A stretch of DNA of 64,000 bases from Clostridia bacterium (GCA_030529995.1 JAUMVT010000001.1:1-64000), one strand, 5' to 3'; shown: positions 52,910 through 62,239, counted from the first letter of the stretch. A program made the numbers and translations. The notes: a model not told the origin generated them from the letters alone.

Positions 52910-54031
52910 TCAGATCACAACGTTCTTGGCAATCACAATCGGGTATGCTTCTGGACCGATGAGCCGTGCATTGCGCTTGATAACGGCCTGCTTGTCCAGA
53001 ATGCAGTTTTCAATGTAGGCGCCGGAGTGCACCTGACCGTCCTGCATGATGACGCAGTTCTTCACATGGGCATCGGGAGCAATGCGCACACCACGGGACA
53101 GCACAGAATTTTCTACCGTGCCTTCCACAATGCAGCCGTCTGCCACCAAAGAATTGCTGACCTGAGCATGGTCGCCGTACCGGGCGGGCATCTCGTCACG
53201 AACCTTGGTGTAGATGGGGTTGCCGTCGCTGAACAGCAGATGACGGGTATCCGTATCCAGAATGTCCATATTGAAGCGGAAATAGCTCTGCACGGAGTCA
53301 ATGCGCCAGCAAGGTCCGGTGTACTCATAGCTGCCGACACGCAGAGAGTGCTCGTTCATCAGGCGCATAACCACATCCCGGGTGAAGTCGTGGTAACCAT
53401 GGGCAACGCCCTTGTCCACCAGGGTGCGGAGCAGCTCACGCTTCATGATGAAAACATCCATGCTGGTGCAGTCCAGATTCGGATGGGTGGGCTCAACTTC
53501 GATATCCGTCACGGTACCGTCCGCATCCACGGCCAGATAGCTGCCGTACTCATCCCGCTTCATGTCGGGGTTGCGGGTATACATCAGGGTAATGTCCGCA
53601 CCGCTTTCCACATGGTGACGGGCAAAGGCATCCATGTCACAGGTGAAAATGATGTCAGACCGGCACAGAATGGCCCATTCCTGCTTGGAGCGGCTCAAGA
53701 AGCTGCTGTTGGAGCGCAGTGCGTCCAGCGCACCGGAGTATACACCCACGTTTTCACGGGTGAGGAAGGGAGGCAGCACATACAGACCGTCGTTCTTGCC
53801 GTGCAGATCCCATTCCTTGCCGCTGCCCAAATGATCCATCAGGCTGTGGTAGTTCTTCTGCATGATGACGCCGACTTTCTTCATGCCGCTGTTCACCATG
53901 GAGCTCATCAAAAAGTCAATGACACGGTAACGACCGGCAACAGGCAGTGCGGCGATTGCGCGGGTCATCGTCAATTCCCGCAGGCGGGCGTCACTGCCAC
54001 CCGTATAGATAACACCCATAACGTCTTTCAT
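52910..54031 (-). CDS. glgD: Glucose-1-phosphate adenylyltransferase subunit GlgD
   Basis: A 373-residue GlgC-like protein. The catalytic GGxGxRL and KPAV motifs of GlgC are degenerate here (YTGGSDARLRELTMTRAIAALP), which matches the GlgD type that partners and activates GlgC. The remaining fold shows RYRVIDFLMSSMVNSG and a C-terminal left-handed beta-helix (VEGTVENSVLSRGVRIAP). The ATG at 54031 has AAAGGA nine bases upstream. The TTG at 54040 is in frame but closer to that site. Confidence 0.92.
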   Translation of the reverse strand: MKDVMGVIYTGGSDARLRELTMTRAIAALPVAGRYRVIDFLMSSMVNSGMKKVGVIMQKNYHSLMDHLGSGKEWDLHGKNDGLYVLPPFLTRENVGVYSGALDALRSNSSFLSRSKQEWAILCRSDIIFTCDMDAFARHHVESGADITLMYTRNPDMKRDEYGSYLAVDADGTVTDIEVEPTHPNLDCTSMDVFIMKRELLRTLVDKGVAHGYHDFTRDVVMRLMNEHSLRVGSYEYTGPCWRIDSVQSYFRFNMDILDTDTRHLLFSDGNPIYTKVRDEMPARYGDHAQVSNSLVADGCIVEGTVENSVLSRGVRIAPDAHVKNCVIMQDGQVHSGAYIENCILDKQAVIKRNARLIGPEAYPIVIAKNVVI

Positions 54032-54074
54032 TGTGTTCAATCCTTTCCCTGCTATGATGAAGATCCGAGCTTGA

Positions 54075-55259
54075 TCAGAAGGTGGTGGTTTCGTCTACCT
54101 GCACACCGGCAGCAACGGATGCGCCGGCTGGGATAGTAATATTCTGACCTACCACGGCAATGTTGCCTTCGCTTTCGCCAACGAAAGCACCGGCGTTCAC
54201 CACGGCACCCTCGGCGATGATGGCACGGCGGATCACCGCACCACGGTGAATCACTGCACCGGGCATCACAACGCTGTCCGTAATGCTGGCACCCTCTTCC
54301 ACCTTTACGCCTGCGAAAAGTACGGAGTGAGAAACGTTGCCGTGTACTTCACAGCCTTCGGTAATCAGGCTGTCGCTGACCACAGCACCCTTGGCAATGT
54401 AGTGGGGAGGCATGGCGGGGTTCCTGGCGAAGATGCGCCACTTCTTGTCATGCAGGTCGATGGGCATGGGAGTGGACAGCAGATCCATGTTGGCTTCCCA
54501 CAGGGACTCGATGGTGCCAACGTCCTTCCAGTAGCCTTCGAAATTGTAGGCTACCATGACCTGCTTGTCGTTCAGCATGGCCGGAATGATGTTCTTGCCG
54601 AAGTCGTTGCTGCTCTTCTTATCGGCTTCATCACGGGTCAGGTACTGGCGCAGCTTCTCCCAAGTGAAGATGTAAATGCCCATGGAAGCCTTGTTGCTCT
54701 TGGGATTCTTGGGCTTTTCTTCAAACTCGGTAATGTTGTCTTCCGCATCCGTGTTCATGATGCCGAAGCGGCTGGCTTCTTCCCATGGCACTTCACGAAC
54801 AGCGATGGTGGCATCGGCACCGTGGCGGATGTGGAAATCCAGCATGGCGTTGTAGTCCATCTTGTAGATGTGGTCGCCGGAAAGAATGAGCACGTAGTCG
54901 GGATGATACTGCTCGATGAAGGCCATGTTCTGATAAATAGCATTGGCCGTACCGCGATACCATTCACCGCTCTTGCCCTTTTGATAGGGGGGCAGCACAA
55001 ACACACCGCCGTTGGACAGGTCCAAATCCCAAGGAGCGCCGGAGCCGATGTAAGCATTCAACTCAAGGGGCTGATACTGGGTCAGAACACCGACGGTATC
55101 GATGCCGCTGTTGGTGCAGTTGCTCAGCGGAAAGTCAATGATACGGTACTTGCCGCCATAGGGCACGGCGGGCTTGGCCACATTCTTGGTCAGCACGCCC
55201 AGGCGACTGCCCTGGCCACCAGCCAGAAGCATGGCAACGCAAGTCTTTTTTCTCATCAT
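54075..55259 (-). CDS. glgC: Glucose-1-phosphate adenylyltransferase
   Basis: A 394-residue catalytic subunit making ADP-glucose from ATP and glucose 1-phosphate, the committed step of glycogen synthesis. The catalytic loop is [20 protein letters not shown], followed by [30 protein letters not shown], and the glucose-1-phosphate motif [17 protein letters not shown]. The C-terminal beta-helix carries regulatory sites. The start is Met-Met, so 55256 is an alternative. Confidence 0.96.
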   Translation of the reverse strand: MMRKKTCVAMLLAGGQGSRLGVLTKNVAKPAVPYGGKYRIIDFPLSNCTNSGIDTVGVLTQYQPLELNAYIGSGAPWDLDLSNGGVFVLPPYQKGKSGEWYRGTANAIYQNMAFIEQYHPDYVLILSGDHIYKMDYNAMLDFHIRHGADATIAVREVPWEEASRFGIMNTDAEDNITEFEEKPKNPKSNKASMGIYIFTWEKLRQYLTRDEADKKSSNDFGKNIIPAMLNDKQVMVAYNFEGYWKDVGTIESLWEANMDLLSTPMPIDLHDKKWRIFARNPAMPPHYIAKGAVVSDSLITEGCEVHGNVSHSVLFAGVKVEEGASITDSVVMPGAVIHRGAVIRRAIIAEGAVVNAGAFVGESEGNIAVVGQNITIPAGASVAAGVQVDETTTF

Positions 55260-55322
55260 GGGGAGAGCACACTCCTTTTCATGTGATAGCAGACAAATAT
55301 GGATGTAATATGCAAAGGCTTT

Positions 55323-57434
55323 TCAGCCGTTTTGCCGCTGTGGGGTAACGCCTTGCGCAGGAACAGACGGACGATTGGGTGCGGCAAGCACATCCGCAAC
55401 CGGCAGATGCTCCAGCAGAGAATCAGGCAGCTTGTCGTACCGGAAATAAACGGTGGACAGGGGAGGAACGCAAATCTCCGTGGAGAAGGGGAAGCTGTTC
55501 CACTTTTCCGCAGCCGCCTTGCAGGTCCAAGCATTGTACTGATTGGAACCGCCGTATTCCTTGCGGTCGGTGTTGAAGATTTCCGTCAGTGTGCCGTTGT
55601 GCGGCAAACCGACCCGATAGACCGGATGGAAAGTAGGAGTAAAGTTGGTCACACACAGCACTGCGTTGCCACTTCGATCCGTGCGCAGGAAAGCCACTAC
55701 ACTGTTGTCACAGTCGTTCACGGTGATCCACTGGAAGCCGTCCCAGCTGTCATCGATCTGATACAAGGCAGGCGTGGACTTGTACAGCTGATTCATGGCA
55801 CGGACGCAGGCCTGCAGTTGAGGATGACGGTCGTACATCAGCAGGAACCAGTCCAGCTGATCCCCAAACTTCCATTCAATGAACTGACCAAACTCGCTGC
55901 CCATGAACAGCAGCTTCTTGCCGGGGTGGGCAATGGTGTAGCCGTACAGGGCACGGAGACTGGCAAACTTCTGCCAAATGTCGCCGGGCTGTTTGTCCAG
56001 CATGGAACGTTTGCCGTGCACCACTTCATCATGGGAGAAGGGGAGAATGTAGTTCTCCGAAAAAGCGTAGTAGAGGGAGAAGGTAAGCTTATCGTGATGC
56101 CACTTGCGGTAGATGGGATCCAGCTTGATGTAGCTGAGAATGTCATTCATCCAGCCCATGTTCCACTTAAAGCCGAAGCCCAGTCCGCCCACGGAAGCAG
56201 GTTTTGTGACCATGGGGAAGGCAGTGGATTCTTCAGCAATGGTCATGGCTCCGGGGAAGTCCCGGTAAATGACAGTATTCATCTGCTGCAGGAAGGCAAT
56301 GGCATCCAGGTTTTCTCGTCCGCCGTTTTTGTTGGGCAGCCACTGCCCTGCCTCACGGCAGAAATCATGGTACAGCATAGCGGATACGGCATCCACCCGG
56401 AGACCGTCCGCATGGTACCATTCCAGCCAGAAACAGGCGTTGCTCAGCAGGAAGGAGCAGGCTTCACCCCGGGCAAAGTCGAACATACAGGTTCCCCACT
56501 GCGCCATTTCGCCTCTCCTGGGATCGGGATGCTCATAGCACGCTGTTCCGTCGAATTGGCGGAGACCGATTTCATCCCGGGGAAAGTGGGCGGGAACCCA
56601 GTCCAGAATGACGCCGATGCCTGCCTGATGGCAACGATCGATGAAGGACATCAGCCCCTTGGGTGTGCCGTAACGGCTGGTGGCGGCATAGTACCCGGTC
56701 ACCTGATAGCCCCAGGACATGTCCAGGGGATGCTCCATCACCGGCAGCAGCTCCACATGGGTATACCCCATTTCCTGCACATAGGGAATCAACTGGTCAG
56801 CAAGCTCCTCATAGGTCAGCATGCTTCCGGCTTCGCCGCTTTCACTGCCTGCGCCGCCGGTGCCGGTTTTGCCGCTTCCTGCACGCTTCCAGGAGCCTAA
56901 ATGGACTTCATATACATTCATGGGACTGTGATAAGCATCCCATGCGGCACGTCGCTTCAGCCACGCTGCGTCTCCCCACGCATAGCCGGAAAGATCGCAT
57001 AGCATAGAAGCTGTATCGGGTCGAAGCTGCATCTGAAAACCATAAGGATCAGCCTTCTCGTGCCAGCTGCCGTCTGGTCCCTGAATTGCATATTTATAAG
57101 TCCGCAGCTTCTCTGCTGCATGTTCATACTGATAACGTTTCGGATCCGATGCTACAGTAAATTTTTCTGCCGGAACACGAACTTCCCAGATGCCGTCATA
57201 CTGCTTCGCCATGGGGCAGGCGGATTTGTCCCACTGACAAAATTCACCCACCAGGGAAACCTGCTTTGCATTGGGAGCCCAAACGGCAAAATGCCAATAA
57301 GATTTTCCGTCCTGCTCTACGGGGTGTGCACCGAGCATTTCATAAGCCCGTCGGTTTCGACCTTGATGGAAGCCTTCTCTGACTTCCCCTGTAGGAGCGA
57401 CATAACGCATGGCTGCACCCACTTTCAAATTCAT
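55323..57434 (-). CDS. glgB: 1,4-alpha-glucan branching enzyme
   Basis: A GH13 enzyme that introduces alpha-1,6 branches. After an N-terminal CBM48 domain (YWHFAVWAPNAKQVSLVGEF) the barrel shows VYEVHLGSWK, GYTHVELLPVMEHPLD and GYYAATSRYGTP. The nucleophile is in DGLRVDAVSAMLYHD, the acid/base in MTIAEESTAFP, and the third acid in PFSHDEVVHGKRSM. The open reading frame extends to 57503, but the promoter at 57474-57503 overlaps that region, so translation must start later. The ATG at 57434 gives 703 residues; the ATG at 57410 is an alternative. It is the first gene of the operon. Confidence 0.94.
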   Translation of the reverse strand: MNLKVGAAMRYVAPTGEVREGFHQGRNRRAYEMLGAHPVEQDGKSYWHFAVWAPNAKQVSLVGEFCQWDKSACPMAKQYDGIWEVRVPAEKFTVASDPKRYQYEHAAEKLRTYKYAIQGPDGSWHEKADPYGFQMQLRPDTASMLCDLSGYAWGDAAWLKRRAAWDAYHSPMNVYEVHLGSWKRAGSGKTGTGGAGSESGEAGSMLTYEELADQLIPYVQEMGYTHVELLPVMEHPLDMSWGYQVTGYYAATSRYGTPKGLMSFIDRCHQAGIGVILDWVPAHFPRDEIGLRQFDGTACYEHPDPRRGEMAQWGTCMFDFARGEACSFLLSNACFWLEWYHADGLRVDAVSAMLYHDFCREAGQWLPNKNGGRENLDAIAFLQQMNTVIYRDFPGAMTIAEESTAFPMVTKPASVGGLGFGFKWNMGWMNDILSYIKLDPIYRKWHHDKLTFSLYYAFSENYILPFSHDEVVHGKRSMLDKQPGDIWQKFASLRALYGYTIAHPGKKLLFMGSEFGQFIEWKFGDQLDWFLLMYDRHPQLQACVRAMNQLYKSTPALYQIDDSWDGFQWITVNDCDNSVVAFLRTDRSGNAVLCVTNFTPTFHPVYRVGLPHNGTLTEIFNTDRKEYGGSNQYNAWTCKAAAEKWNSFPFSTEICVPPLSTVYFRYDKLPDSLLEHLPVADVLAAPNRPSVPAQGVTPQRQNG

Positions 57435-57473
57435 GGAAGCATTCACCCATTGAAGGGATTTTCTTTCATGCTT

Positions 57474-57503
57474 ATTGTATACGATTTTATGCATTTTCGT
57501 CAA
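57474..57503 (-). promoter_or_regulatory. Promoter of the glycogen operon
   Basis: On the minus strand TTGACG (57503-57498) is followed by TATACA after 16 bases or TACAAT after 18. The rest of the roughly 350-base interval up to 57788 is AT-rich and holds a short palindromic element, CGTTA-N6-TAACG, at about 57676-57691, but no gene that I can support. Confidence 0.6.
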
Positions 57504-57728
57504 GGGAGTTATGGAAATTTAGCAAAAACCTTTCAAAAAACAAATCTTTTTTGTTGCTTTTTACGTTGCAATCTGGGAAGATATTTTCACACCCTGTACA
57601 AATCTGCCCTGCATGGGCGAAAGCGGCACGGTTCTGCCATGACTGTATACAAAAAACGCACTTCATGCATAAAAGCGTTAAAAAAATAACGACACTGTTT
57701 TCACAGCTGCCGTATATACTTTACGTAT

Positions 57729-57774
57729 GGAAGAACAAACAGCCGGCAGACACCTGTGTCAGATGCCTGCCGGC
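57729..57774 (-). terminator. Intrinsic terminator of the adhE-kinase transcript
   Basis: GCCGGCAG and CTGCCGGC form the base of a stem (57742-57774) with an inner ACAC/GTGT helix. On the minus strand it is followed by TGTTTGTTCTT. Confidence 0.7.
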
Positions 57775-57788
57775 CCGTCTATTTGCGC

Positions 57789-58535
57789 TTACTCGTAATC
57801 AACCACATCTGCCCAATGGAGAAGGATTTCCTTCTCTTCCGGCTTGCCCTTGACGGACTGACTGGCGGCTACGATGGGGATCCACTTCTGCACGTACTGC
57901 TTGGCGGTGTCGCTCTTCTTGCAGAACAGGTGCAGGTACTTTTCGGCACCTTCCGTGTTGCCTGCAAGCCAGAACAGCAGGTAGGTACGTGCCGCATCAG
58001 CGGAGGCATTGCCCTGGGTGGCATGGCTCCAGTCGATGATGTATGCCTTGTCTTCCGGGGTAATGATGATGTTGGAAGGGTTAAAGTCACCGTGGCATAC
58101 CTTGTGGTGCACAGGCATAGCGGCCAGCCGGGTATGCAGCTCGTACCGCGTGGTTGCGTCCAGGGCAGACTGGCTGATCTTCTTCTGCATCTTCTCCGTC
58201 AGGGTGTTCAGCATGGGGCAGGTGTGCCGCTGCACTTCCAGCTGGAGATCCACAAACCGGTTCAGATACGCATCAAACTGATCAGGATTTTCATCCATCA
58301 GCTGCTGAAGGGTCTTGCCGGGGATGTATTCCGTCACAATGGCCCACTGCCCGTCAAACTTGGTGACTTCCTCCAGCCGGGGAACGTTCAGCCCCGTTTC
58401 TTCCACACGAGCCTGATTCAGTGCCTCATTCAGGATATCCGCCTTTTTGCCGTCATGGAAGACCTTGATGACCAGGTCTCCATCCCGATAAATGGTCTTA
58501 TTGTTGCGCAGGGCAATGACTCGATCCAGTTTCAT
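57789..58535 (-). CDS. APH-type phosphotransferase (kinase-like fold)
   Basis: A 248-residue protein kinase-like enzyme of the aminoglycoside phosphotransferase superfamily. The ATP-site lysine is in DLVIKVFHDGKK, the catalytic loop reads HGDFNPSNIIIT, and the metal-binding DFG-equivalent is YIIDWSHATQGN. IVTEYIPGKTLQQLMD forms the hinge. The substrate is unknown. The family includes sugar, choline and antibiotic kinases, and nothing here indicates antibiotic resistance. AAGGAGGAAG precedes the ATG. It lies 63 bases after adhE without a clear promoter of its own, so it may be cotranscribed. Confidence 0.85.
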   Translation of the reverse strand: MKLDRVIALRNNKTIYRDGDLVIKVFHDGKKADILNEALNQARVEETGLNVPRLEEVTKFDGQWAIVTEYIPGKTLQQLMDENPDQFDAYLNRFVDLQLEVQRHTCPMLNTLTEKMQKKISQSALDATTRYELHTRLAAMPVHHKVCHGDFNPSNIIITPEDKAYIIDWSHATQGNASADAARTYLLFWLAGNTEGAEKYLHLFCKKSDTAKQYVQKWIPIVAASQSVKGKPEEKEILLHWADVVDYE

Positions 58536-58597
58536 GACTCTTCCTCCTTATGAGATGTACATCAACGACGTTATCTATCGTATTCATTCGCTCAAGG

Positions 58598-61222
58598 TTA
58601 TGCGTTTTCCTGCTTCTTCTCCTCACCGTAGTAGGCACGCAGGTACATTTCCTTGATTTCACTCATCAGGGGATAACGGGGATTGGCACCGGTGCACTGG
58701 TCATCGAAGGCCTGCTCGGTCATTTCGTCCAAGGTGGCAAGGAACTTCTCCTCGTCCACGCCGTATTCACGGATGGTATCCTTGATGCCGATCTGATGCT
58801 TCAGCTCATGGATGGCCGCAATCAGGCTGTCCAGCTTCTCCTGATCCGTTTTGCCGGGCAGGTGCAGGGCTTCGGCTACCTCGGCATACCGGCGCAGGGT
58901 GTGAGGATGATCATACTGGGGGAAGGTGCCCATCTTCACAGGTACTTCAGCAGCGTTGAAGCGCAGCACCTCTTCCAGCAGCAGTGCATTGGCAATGCCG
59001 TGGGGCAGATGATGGAAGGCACCCAGCTTGTGCGCCATGGAGTGGCATACGCCCAGGAAGGCGTTGGCGAAGGCCATACCGGCCATGGTGGCGGCGTTGG
59101 CCATCTTCTCGCGGGCAACAGGATCGTGAGGACCGTCGTTGTAAGCCCGGGGCAGATATTCGAAGATGGTCTGGCTGGCCTTAATCGCAAGACCGTCGGT
59201 AAACTCCGTTGCCATCATGGAGGCATAGGCTTCCAATGCGTGCACCAAAGCATCGATACCGGAGGCGCTGGTCAAGCCCTTGGGAGCGTTCATCATCAGG
59301 TCTGCATCCACAATGGCCATGTTGGGCATCAGCTCATAGTCGGCCAGAGGATACTTGACACCGGTGCGCTCATCGGTAATCACGGCAAAGGGAGTCACTT
59401 CGGAACCGGTACCGGCAGACGTAGGCACGGCGATGAAGTAAGCCTTTTCGCCCATCTTGGGGAAGGTGTAGATACGCTTGCGGATATCACAGAACCGCAT
59501 GGCCATATCCAGGAAGTCCACTTCGGGATGCTCGTACATGACCCACATGATCTTGCCGGCGTCCATGGCGGAACCGCCGCCCAAGGCGATGATGCAGTCA
59601 GGCTGGAAGGCAACCATGGCCTTGGTGCCCTCTTTGGCGCAGGCCAGGGTAGGATCGGGAGCCACATCGAAGAAGGTGGTGTGCTGAATGCCCATTTCAT
59701 CCAGCTTATCGGTAATGGTCTTGGTGTATCCGTTGTGATACAGGAAGGAGTCCGTTACGATGAAGCAGCGCTTCTTACCCATCACGTGCTTCAGCTCATC
59801 CAGTGCCACCGGCAGGCAGCCCTTCTTGAGATAAACCTTTTGCGGCGCACGGAACCAGAGCATATTCTCCCTCCTCTGGGCAACGGTCTTAATGTTCAGC
59901 AGATGCTTCACGGACACGTTCTCACTCACGGAGTTGCCGCCCCAGGAACCACAGCCCAGGGTCAGGGAAGGCGTGAGCTTGAAGTTGTACAGGTCGCCGA
60001 TACCGCCCTGAGAGGAAGGCGTGTTGACCAGAATACGGCAGGTCTTCATCCGTGCAGCGAACCGATCCACCAGATCCTGACGGTTGACTGCATCCAGATA
60101 AATGGAGGAAGTGTGGCCGTAGCCGCCGTCGGCAATCAGCTTCTCAGCCTTGTCGAAGGCATCGTCAATGTCCTTGGCACGGTACATGGCCAGCACGGGG
60201 GATAGCTTCTCGTGGGCGAATTCTTCGCTCAGATCCACGCTGGTAACCTCGCCGATCAGAATCTTGGTGTCTTCCGGCACATCCACTCCGGCCAGCTTGG
60301 CGATGGTTGCTGCCTTCTGGCCTACGATCTTGGCATTCAGCGCGCCGTTGATCAGAATGGTCTTGCGAACCTTGTTCAGCTCATCCTTCTTTAGGAAGTG
60401 GCAGCCACGGGCGGCAAATTCCTTCTTCACCTTGTCGTACACCTTGTCCAGCACGATGGTGGACTGTTCAGAGGCGCAGATCATGCCGTTGTCGAAGGTC
60501 TTGGAATGAATAATGCTGTTGACGGCCAGCAGCACATCGGCACTTTCGTCAATGATGGCAGGGGTATTGCCGGCGCCTACACCCACGGCAGGCTTGCCGG
60601 AGGAGTAAGCAGCCTTCACCATGCCGGGGCCGCCTGTTGCCAGGATAATGTCGGCTTCCTTCATGGCCATGTTGGTCAGCTCCAGGCTGGGCACGTCAAT
60701 CCAGCCGATAATGCCTTCAGGCGCACCGGCGGCAACGGCGGCTTCCAGCACAACCTTGGCGGCGGCAATGGTGCAGCCCTTGGCACGGGGATGGGGGCTG
60801 ATGATGATGCCGTTGCGGGTCTTCAGGGCAAGCAAGGTCTTGAAGATGGCAGTGGAGGTGGGGTTGGTGGTGGGGATAACGGCCGCCACAACGCCGATAG
60901 GCTCGGCAATCTTCTCAATGCCATAGCTGTCATCTTTTTCGATGACGCCGCAGGTCTTGGTAAACCGATAAGCATTGTAAATGTATTCGGAAGCAAAGTG
61001 ATTCTTAATGACCTTATCTTCCACCACGCCCATGCCGGTTTCTTCCACGGCCAGCTTGGCCAGCGGAATCCGCATCTTGTTGGCGGCAATAGCTGCTGCC
61101 TGGAAGATCTTGTCGACCTGCTCCTGTGTATAAACAGCGTACTGCTTCTGCGCTGCACGCACCTTTGCCAGAACTTTCTCGAAGGATTCGACACTGTCCA
61201 CAATAGGATAAGTGGTAGCCAT
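58598..61222 (-). CDS. adhE: Bifunctional acetaldehyde-CoA/alcohol dehydrogenase AdhE
   Basis: An 874-residue fusion that reduces acetyl-CoA to acetaldehyde and then to ethanol, regenerating two NAD+. The N-terminal aldehyde dehydrogenase half has VAAVIPTTNPTSTAIFK and the catalytic cysteine at about C249 (NGMICASEQS). The linker follows around residue 450. The C-terminal iron-dependent alcohol dehydrogenase half has GGGSAMDAGK, PTSAGTGSEVTPFAV, and the iron-binding histidines in GVCHSMAHKLGAFHHLPHG. AAGGAG precedes the ATG. The promoter region carries Rex-like sites, fitting redox control of fermentation. Confidence 0.97.
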   Translation of the reverse strand: MATTYPIVDSVESFEKVLAKVRAAQKQYAVYTQEQVDKIFQAAAIAANKMRIPLAKLAVEETGMGVVEDKVIKNHFASEYIYNAYRFTKTCGVIEKDDSYGIEKIAEPIGVVAAVIPTTNPTSTAIFKTLLALKTRNGIIISPHPRAKGCTIAAAKVVLEAAVAAGAPEGIIGWIDVPSLELTNMAMKEADIILATGGPGMVKAAYSSGKPAVGVGAGNTPAIIDESADVLLAVNSIIHSKTFDNGMICASEQSTIVLDKVYDKVKKEFAARGCHFLKKDELNKVRKTILINGALNAKIVGQKAATIAKLAGVDVPEDTKILIGEVTSVDLSEEFAHEKLSPVLAMYRAKDIDDAFDKAEKLIADGGYGHTSSIYLDAVNRQDLVDRFAARMKTCRILVNTPSSQGGIGDLYNFKLTPSLTLGCGSWGGNSVSENVSVKHLLNIKTVAQRRENMLWFRAPQKVYLKKGCLPVALDELKHVMGKKRCFIVTDSFLYHNGYTKTITDKLDEMGIQHTTFFDVAPDPTLACAKEGTKAMVAFQPDCIIALGGGSAMDAGKIMWVMYEHPEVDFLDMAMRFCDIRKRIYTFPKMGEKAYFIAVPTSAGTGSEVTPFAVITDERTGVKYPLADYELMPNMAIVDADLMMNAPKGLTSASGIDALVHALEAYASMMATEFTDGLAIKASQTIFEYLPRAYNDGPHDPVAREKMANAATMAGMAFANAFLGVCHSMAHKLGAFHHLPHGIANALLLEEVLRFNAAEVPVKMGTFPQYDHPHTLRRYAEVAEALHLPGKTDQEKLDSLIAAIHELKHQIGIKDTIREYGVDEEKFLATLDEMTEQAFDDQCTGANPRYPLMSEIKEMYLRAYYGEEKKQENA

Positions 61223-61247
61223 GTTGCACTCTCCTTACACGTCGTGC

Positions 61248-61262
61248 CGGATGTAACATCCG
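61248..61262 (-). promoter_or_regulatory. Leader hairpin in the adhE 5' untranslated region
   Basis: CGGATG and CATCCG pair around a 3-base loop, about 15 bases before the ribosome site. It may affect messenger stability or ribosome access. Confidence 0.4.
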
Positions 61263-61289
61263 ACGGTTTCCATCAGGCTTCTCCTGAAT

Positions 61290-61307
61290 TCGATAATAGT
61301 TTAACAA
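61290..61307. promoter_or_regulatory. Rex-like operator 2, overlapping the adhE -10 region
   Basis: Read on the plus strand TCGATAATAGTTTAACAA matches 12 of 14 defined positions of the Rex consensus TTGTTAA-N4-TTAACAA. It overlaps the -10 box, so binding would block RNA polymerase. Confidence 0.6.
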
Positions 61308-61326
61308 ATCGGTATTGAATTGTCAA
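61298..61326 (-). promoter_or_regulatory. Promoter of adhE
   Basis: On the minus strand TTGACA (61326-61321) and TAAACT (61303-61298) are separated by 17 bases. Rex-like sites cover both boxes. Confidence 0.75.
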
Positions 61327-61337
61327 CTGTTTAACGA
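61320..61337. promoter_or_regulatory. Rex-like operator 1, overlapping the adhE -35 box
   Basis: TTGTCAACTGTTTAACGA matches 12 of 14 defined positions of the Rex consensus TTGTTAA-N4-TTAACAA and contains the -35 hexamer. Rex represses fermentation genes when NADH is low. The rex gene is not in this window. Confidence 0.65.
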
Positions 61338-61383
61338 TATTTTTTTAACAAAAAGAATCATGAAAATAATTAGGCAGTTTCTA

Positions 61384-61425
61384 TAAAAACAAAAATCGCT
61401 GACTGAGCAATCTGCCCAGCCGGCG
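61384..61425 (-). terminator. Intrinsic terminator of the methyltransferase gene
   Basis: On the minus strand CGCCGGCTGGGCA pairs with TGCTCAGTCAGCG (one mismatch, two G-T pairs, 3- to 4-base loop), followed by ATTTTTGTTTTT. Confidence 0.8.
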
Positions 61426-61438
61426 ACCAAAGATGTGT

Positions 61439-62239
61439 TTACGCTTTGACTCGTCCCCAAATCATGCCCATCTGCCCGAGAAAGAAGGGAAGATGGAGGT
61501 ACTTGGGTATGTCCTCCATCTTGCGATTGTCCACAAGATGAATTTCTGATACATAGGGTGCCAATGCCTGCAGAAAGGCTTCCGTATCACCGTAGAGTCG
61601 CTTATTGTAGAAAGTATCCTGTATCACGAAAATGCCGCCGGGCTTTACCGTGCGCAGAGCTTCCTGCATCAGCACCCGCTTATCCTTCTGCGTCCGTATC
61701 TGATGAAAGGTGAGGTTGCTGACCACCAGGTCGAACATGCCATCGACAAAAGGAAGCTTGGCGGCATCCTCCTGCCGGAAGAAAATACGGTTTGCAACAC
61801 CTTCCGCCTGTGCGTTGGCTTCGCATTGTGCCTTGCTGTACTCCCAGTGACTTTTCCATTGATCTACACCGGTAACCATGACTTTCGGCTCACGCTTGGC
61901 GGCCATCACGCACAAGGCACCGCTGCCGCAGCCAATATCCAGCATCTTACCTTTGCCATCCCATCCGGCAGCCTTTGCCTGATCCAGTATGCCTTCCAGT
62001 ACCCTGCGCTGTACGCCGCCGCCTTCGTAGCTTAGGGCTGTTCTGGCACGCAGAAACAGCATGGTAACGATCAACACCAGAAAGGCGCTGACCATCATGA
62101 CCACGCTGAGCCAACGACAGCCTGCGGCCGTCCACTCGGCGCCGAAGAGCAGCAGCAAAAAGCACACAAAAAGAAGGATGACCGCCTTGGAGGAAACCCA
62201 GTTGCCATAACGGGGACGATATTCGTTGGATGTGCCCAT
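61439..62239 (-). CDS. Membrane-anchored SAM-dependent methyltransferase
   Basis: A 266-residue protein. Two N-terminal TM segments (AVILLFVCFLLLLFG and WLSVVMMVSAFLVLIVTMLFL) precede a class I Rossmann methyltransferase domain with motif I MLDIGCGSGALCVMAAKR, an acidic residue in GVDQWK, and motif IV DLVVSNLTFHQI. The open reading frame reaches 62317 but the promoter at 62289-62317 shows that translation starts downstream; the ATG at 62239 has AGGAG upstream. The substrate is unknown. It is transcribed alone, away from leuS. Confidence 0.85.
   Translation of the reverse strand: MGTSNEYRPRYGNWVSSKAVILLFVCFLLLLFGAEWTAAGCRWLSVVMMVSAFLVLIVTMLFLRARTALSYEGGGVQRRVLEGILDQAKAAGWDGKGKMLDIGCGSGALCVMAAKREPKVMVTGVDQWKSHWEYSKAQCEANAQAEGVANRIFFRQEDAAKLPFVDGMFDLVVSNLTFHQIRTQKDKRVLMQEALRTVKPGGIFVIQDTFYNKRLYGDTEAFLQALAPYVSEIHLVDNRKMEDIPKYLHLPFFLGQMGMIWGRVKA

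Noticed and set aside
57060..57689. Possible 209-residue plus-strand gene before the kinase gene
   Set aside because: About half of it is antisense to glgB and it crosses the glgB promoter. Composition is unlike the real genes here.
57789..58535. Aminoglycoside resistance gene
   Set aside because: Only the general kinase fold is shared. There is no sign of mobility or of a specific resistance family, so a metabolic kinase is more likely.
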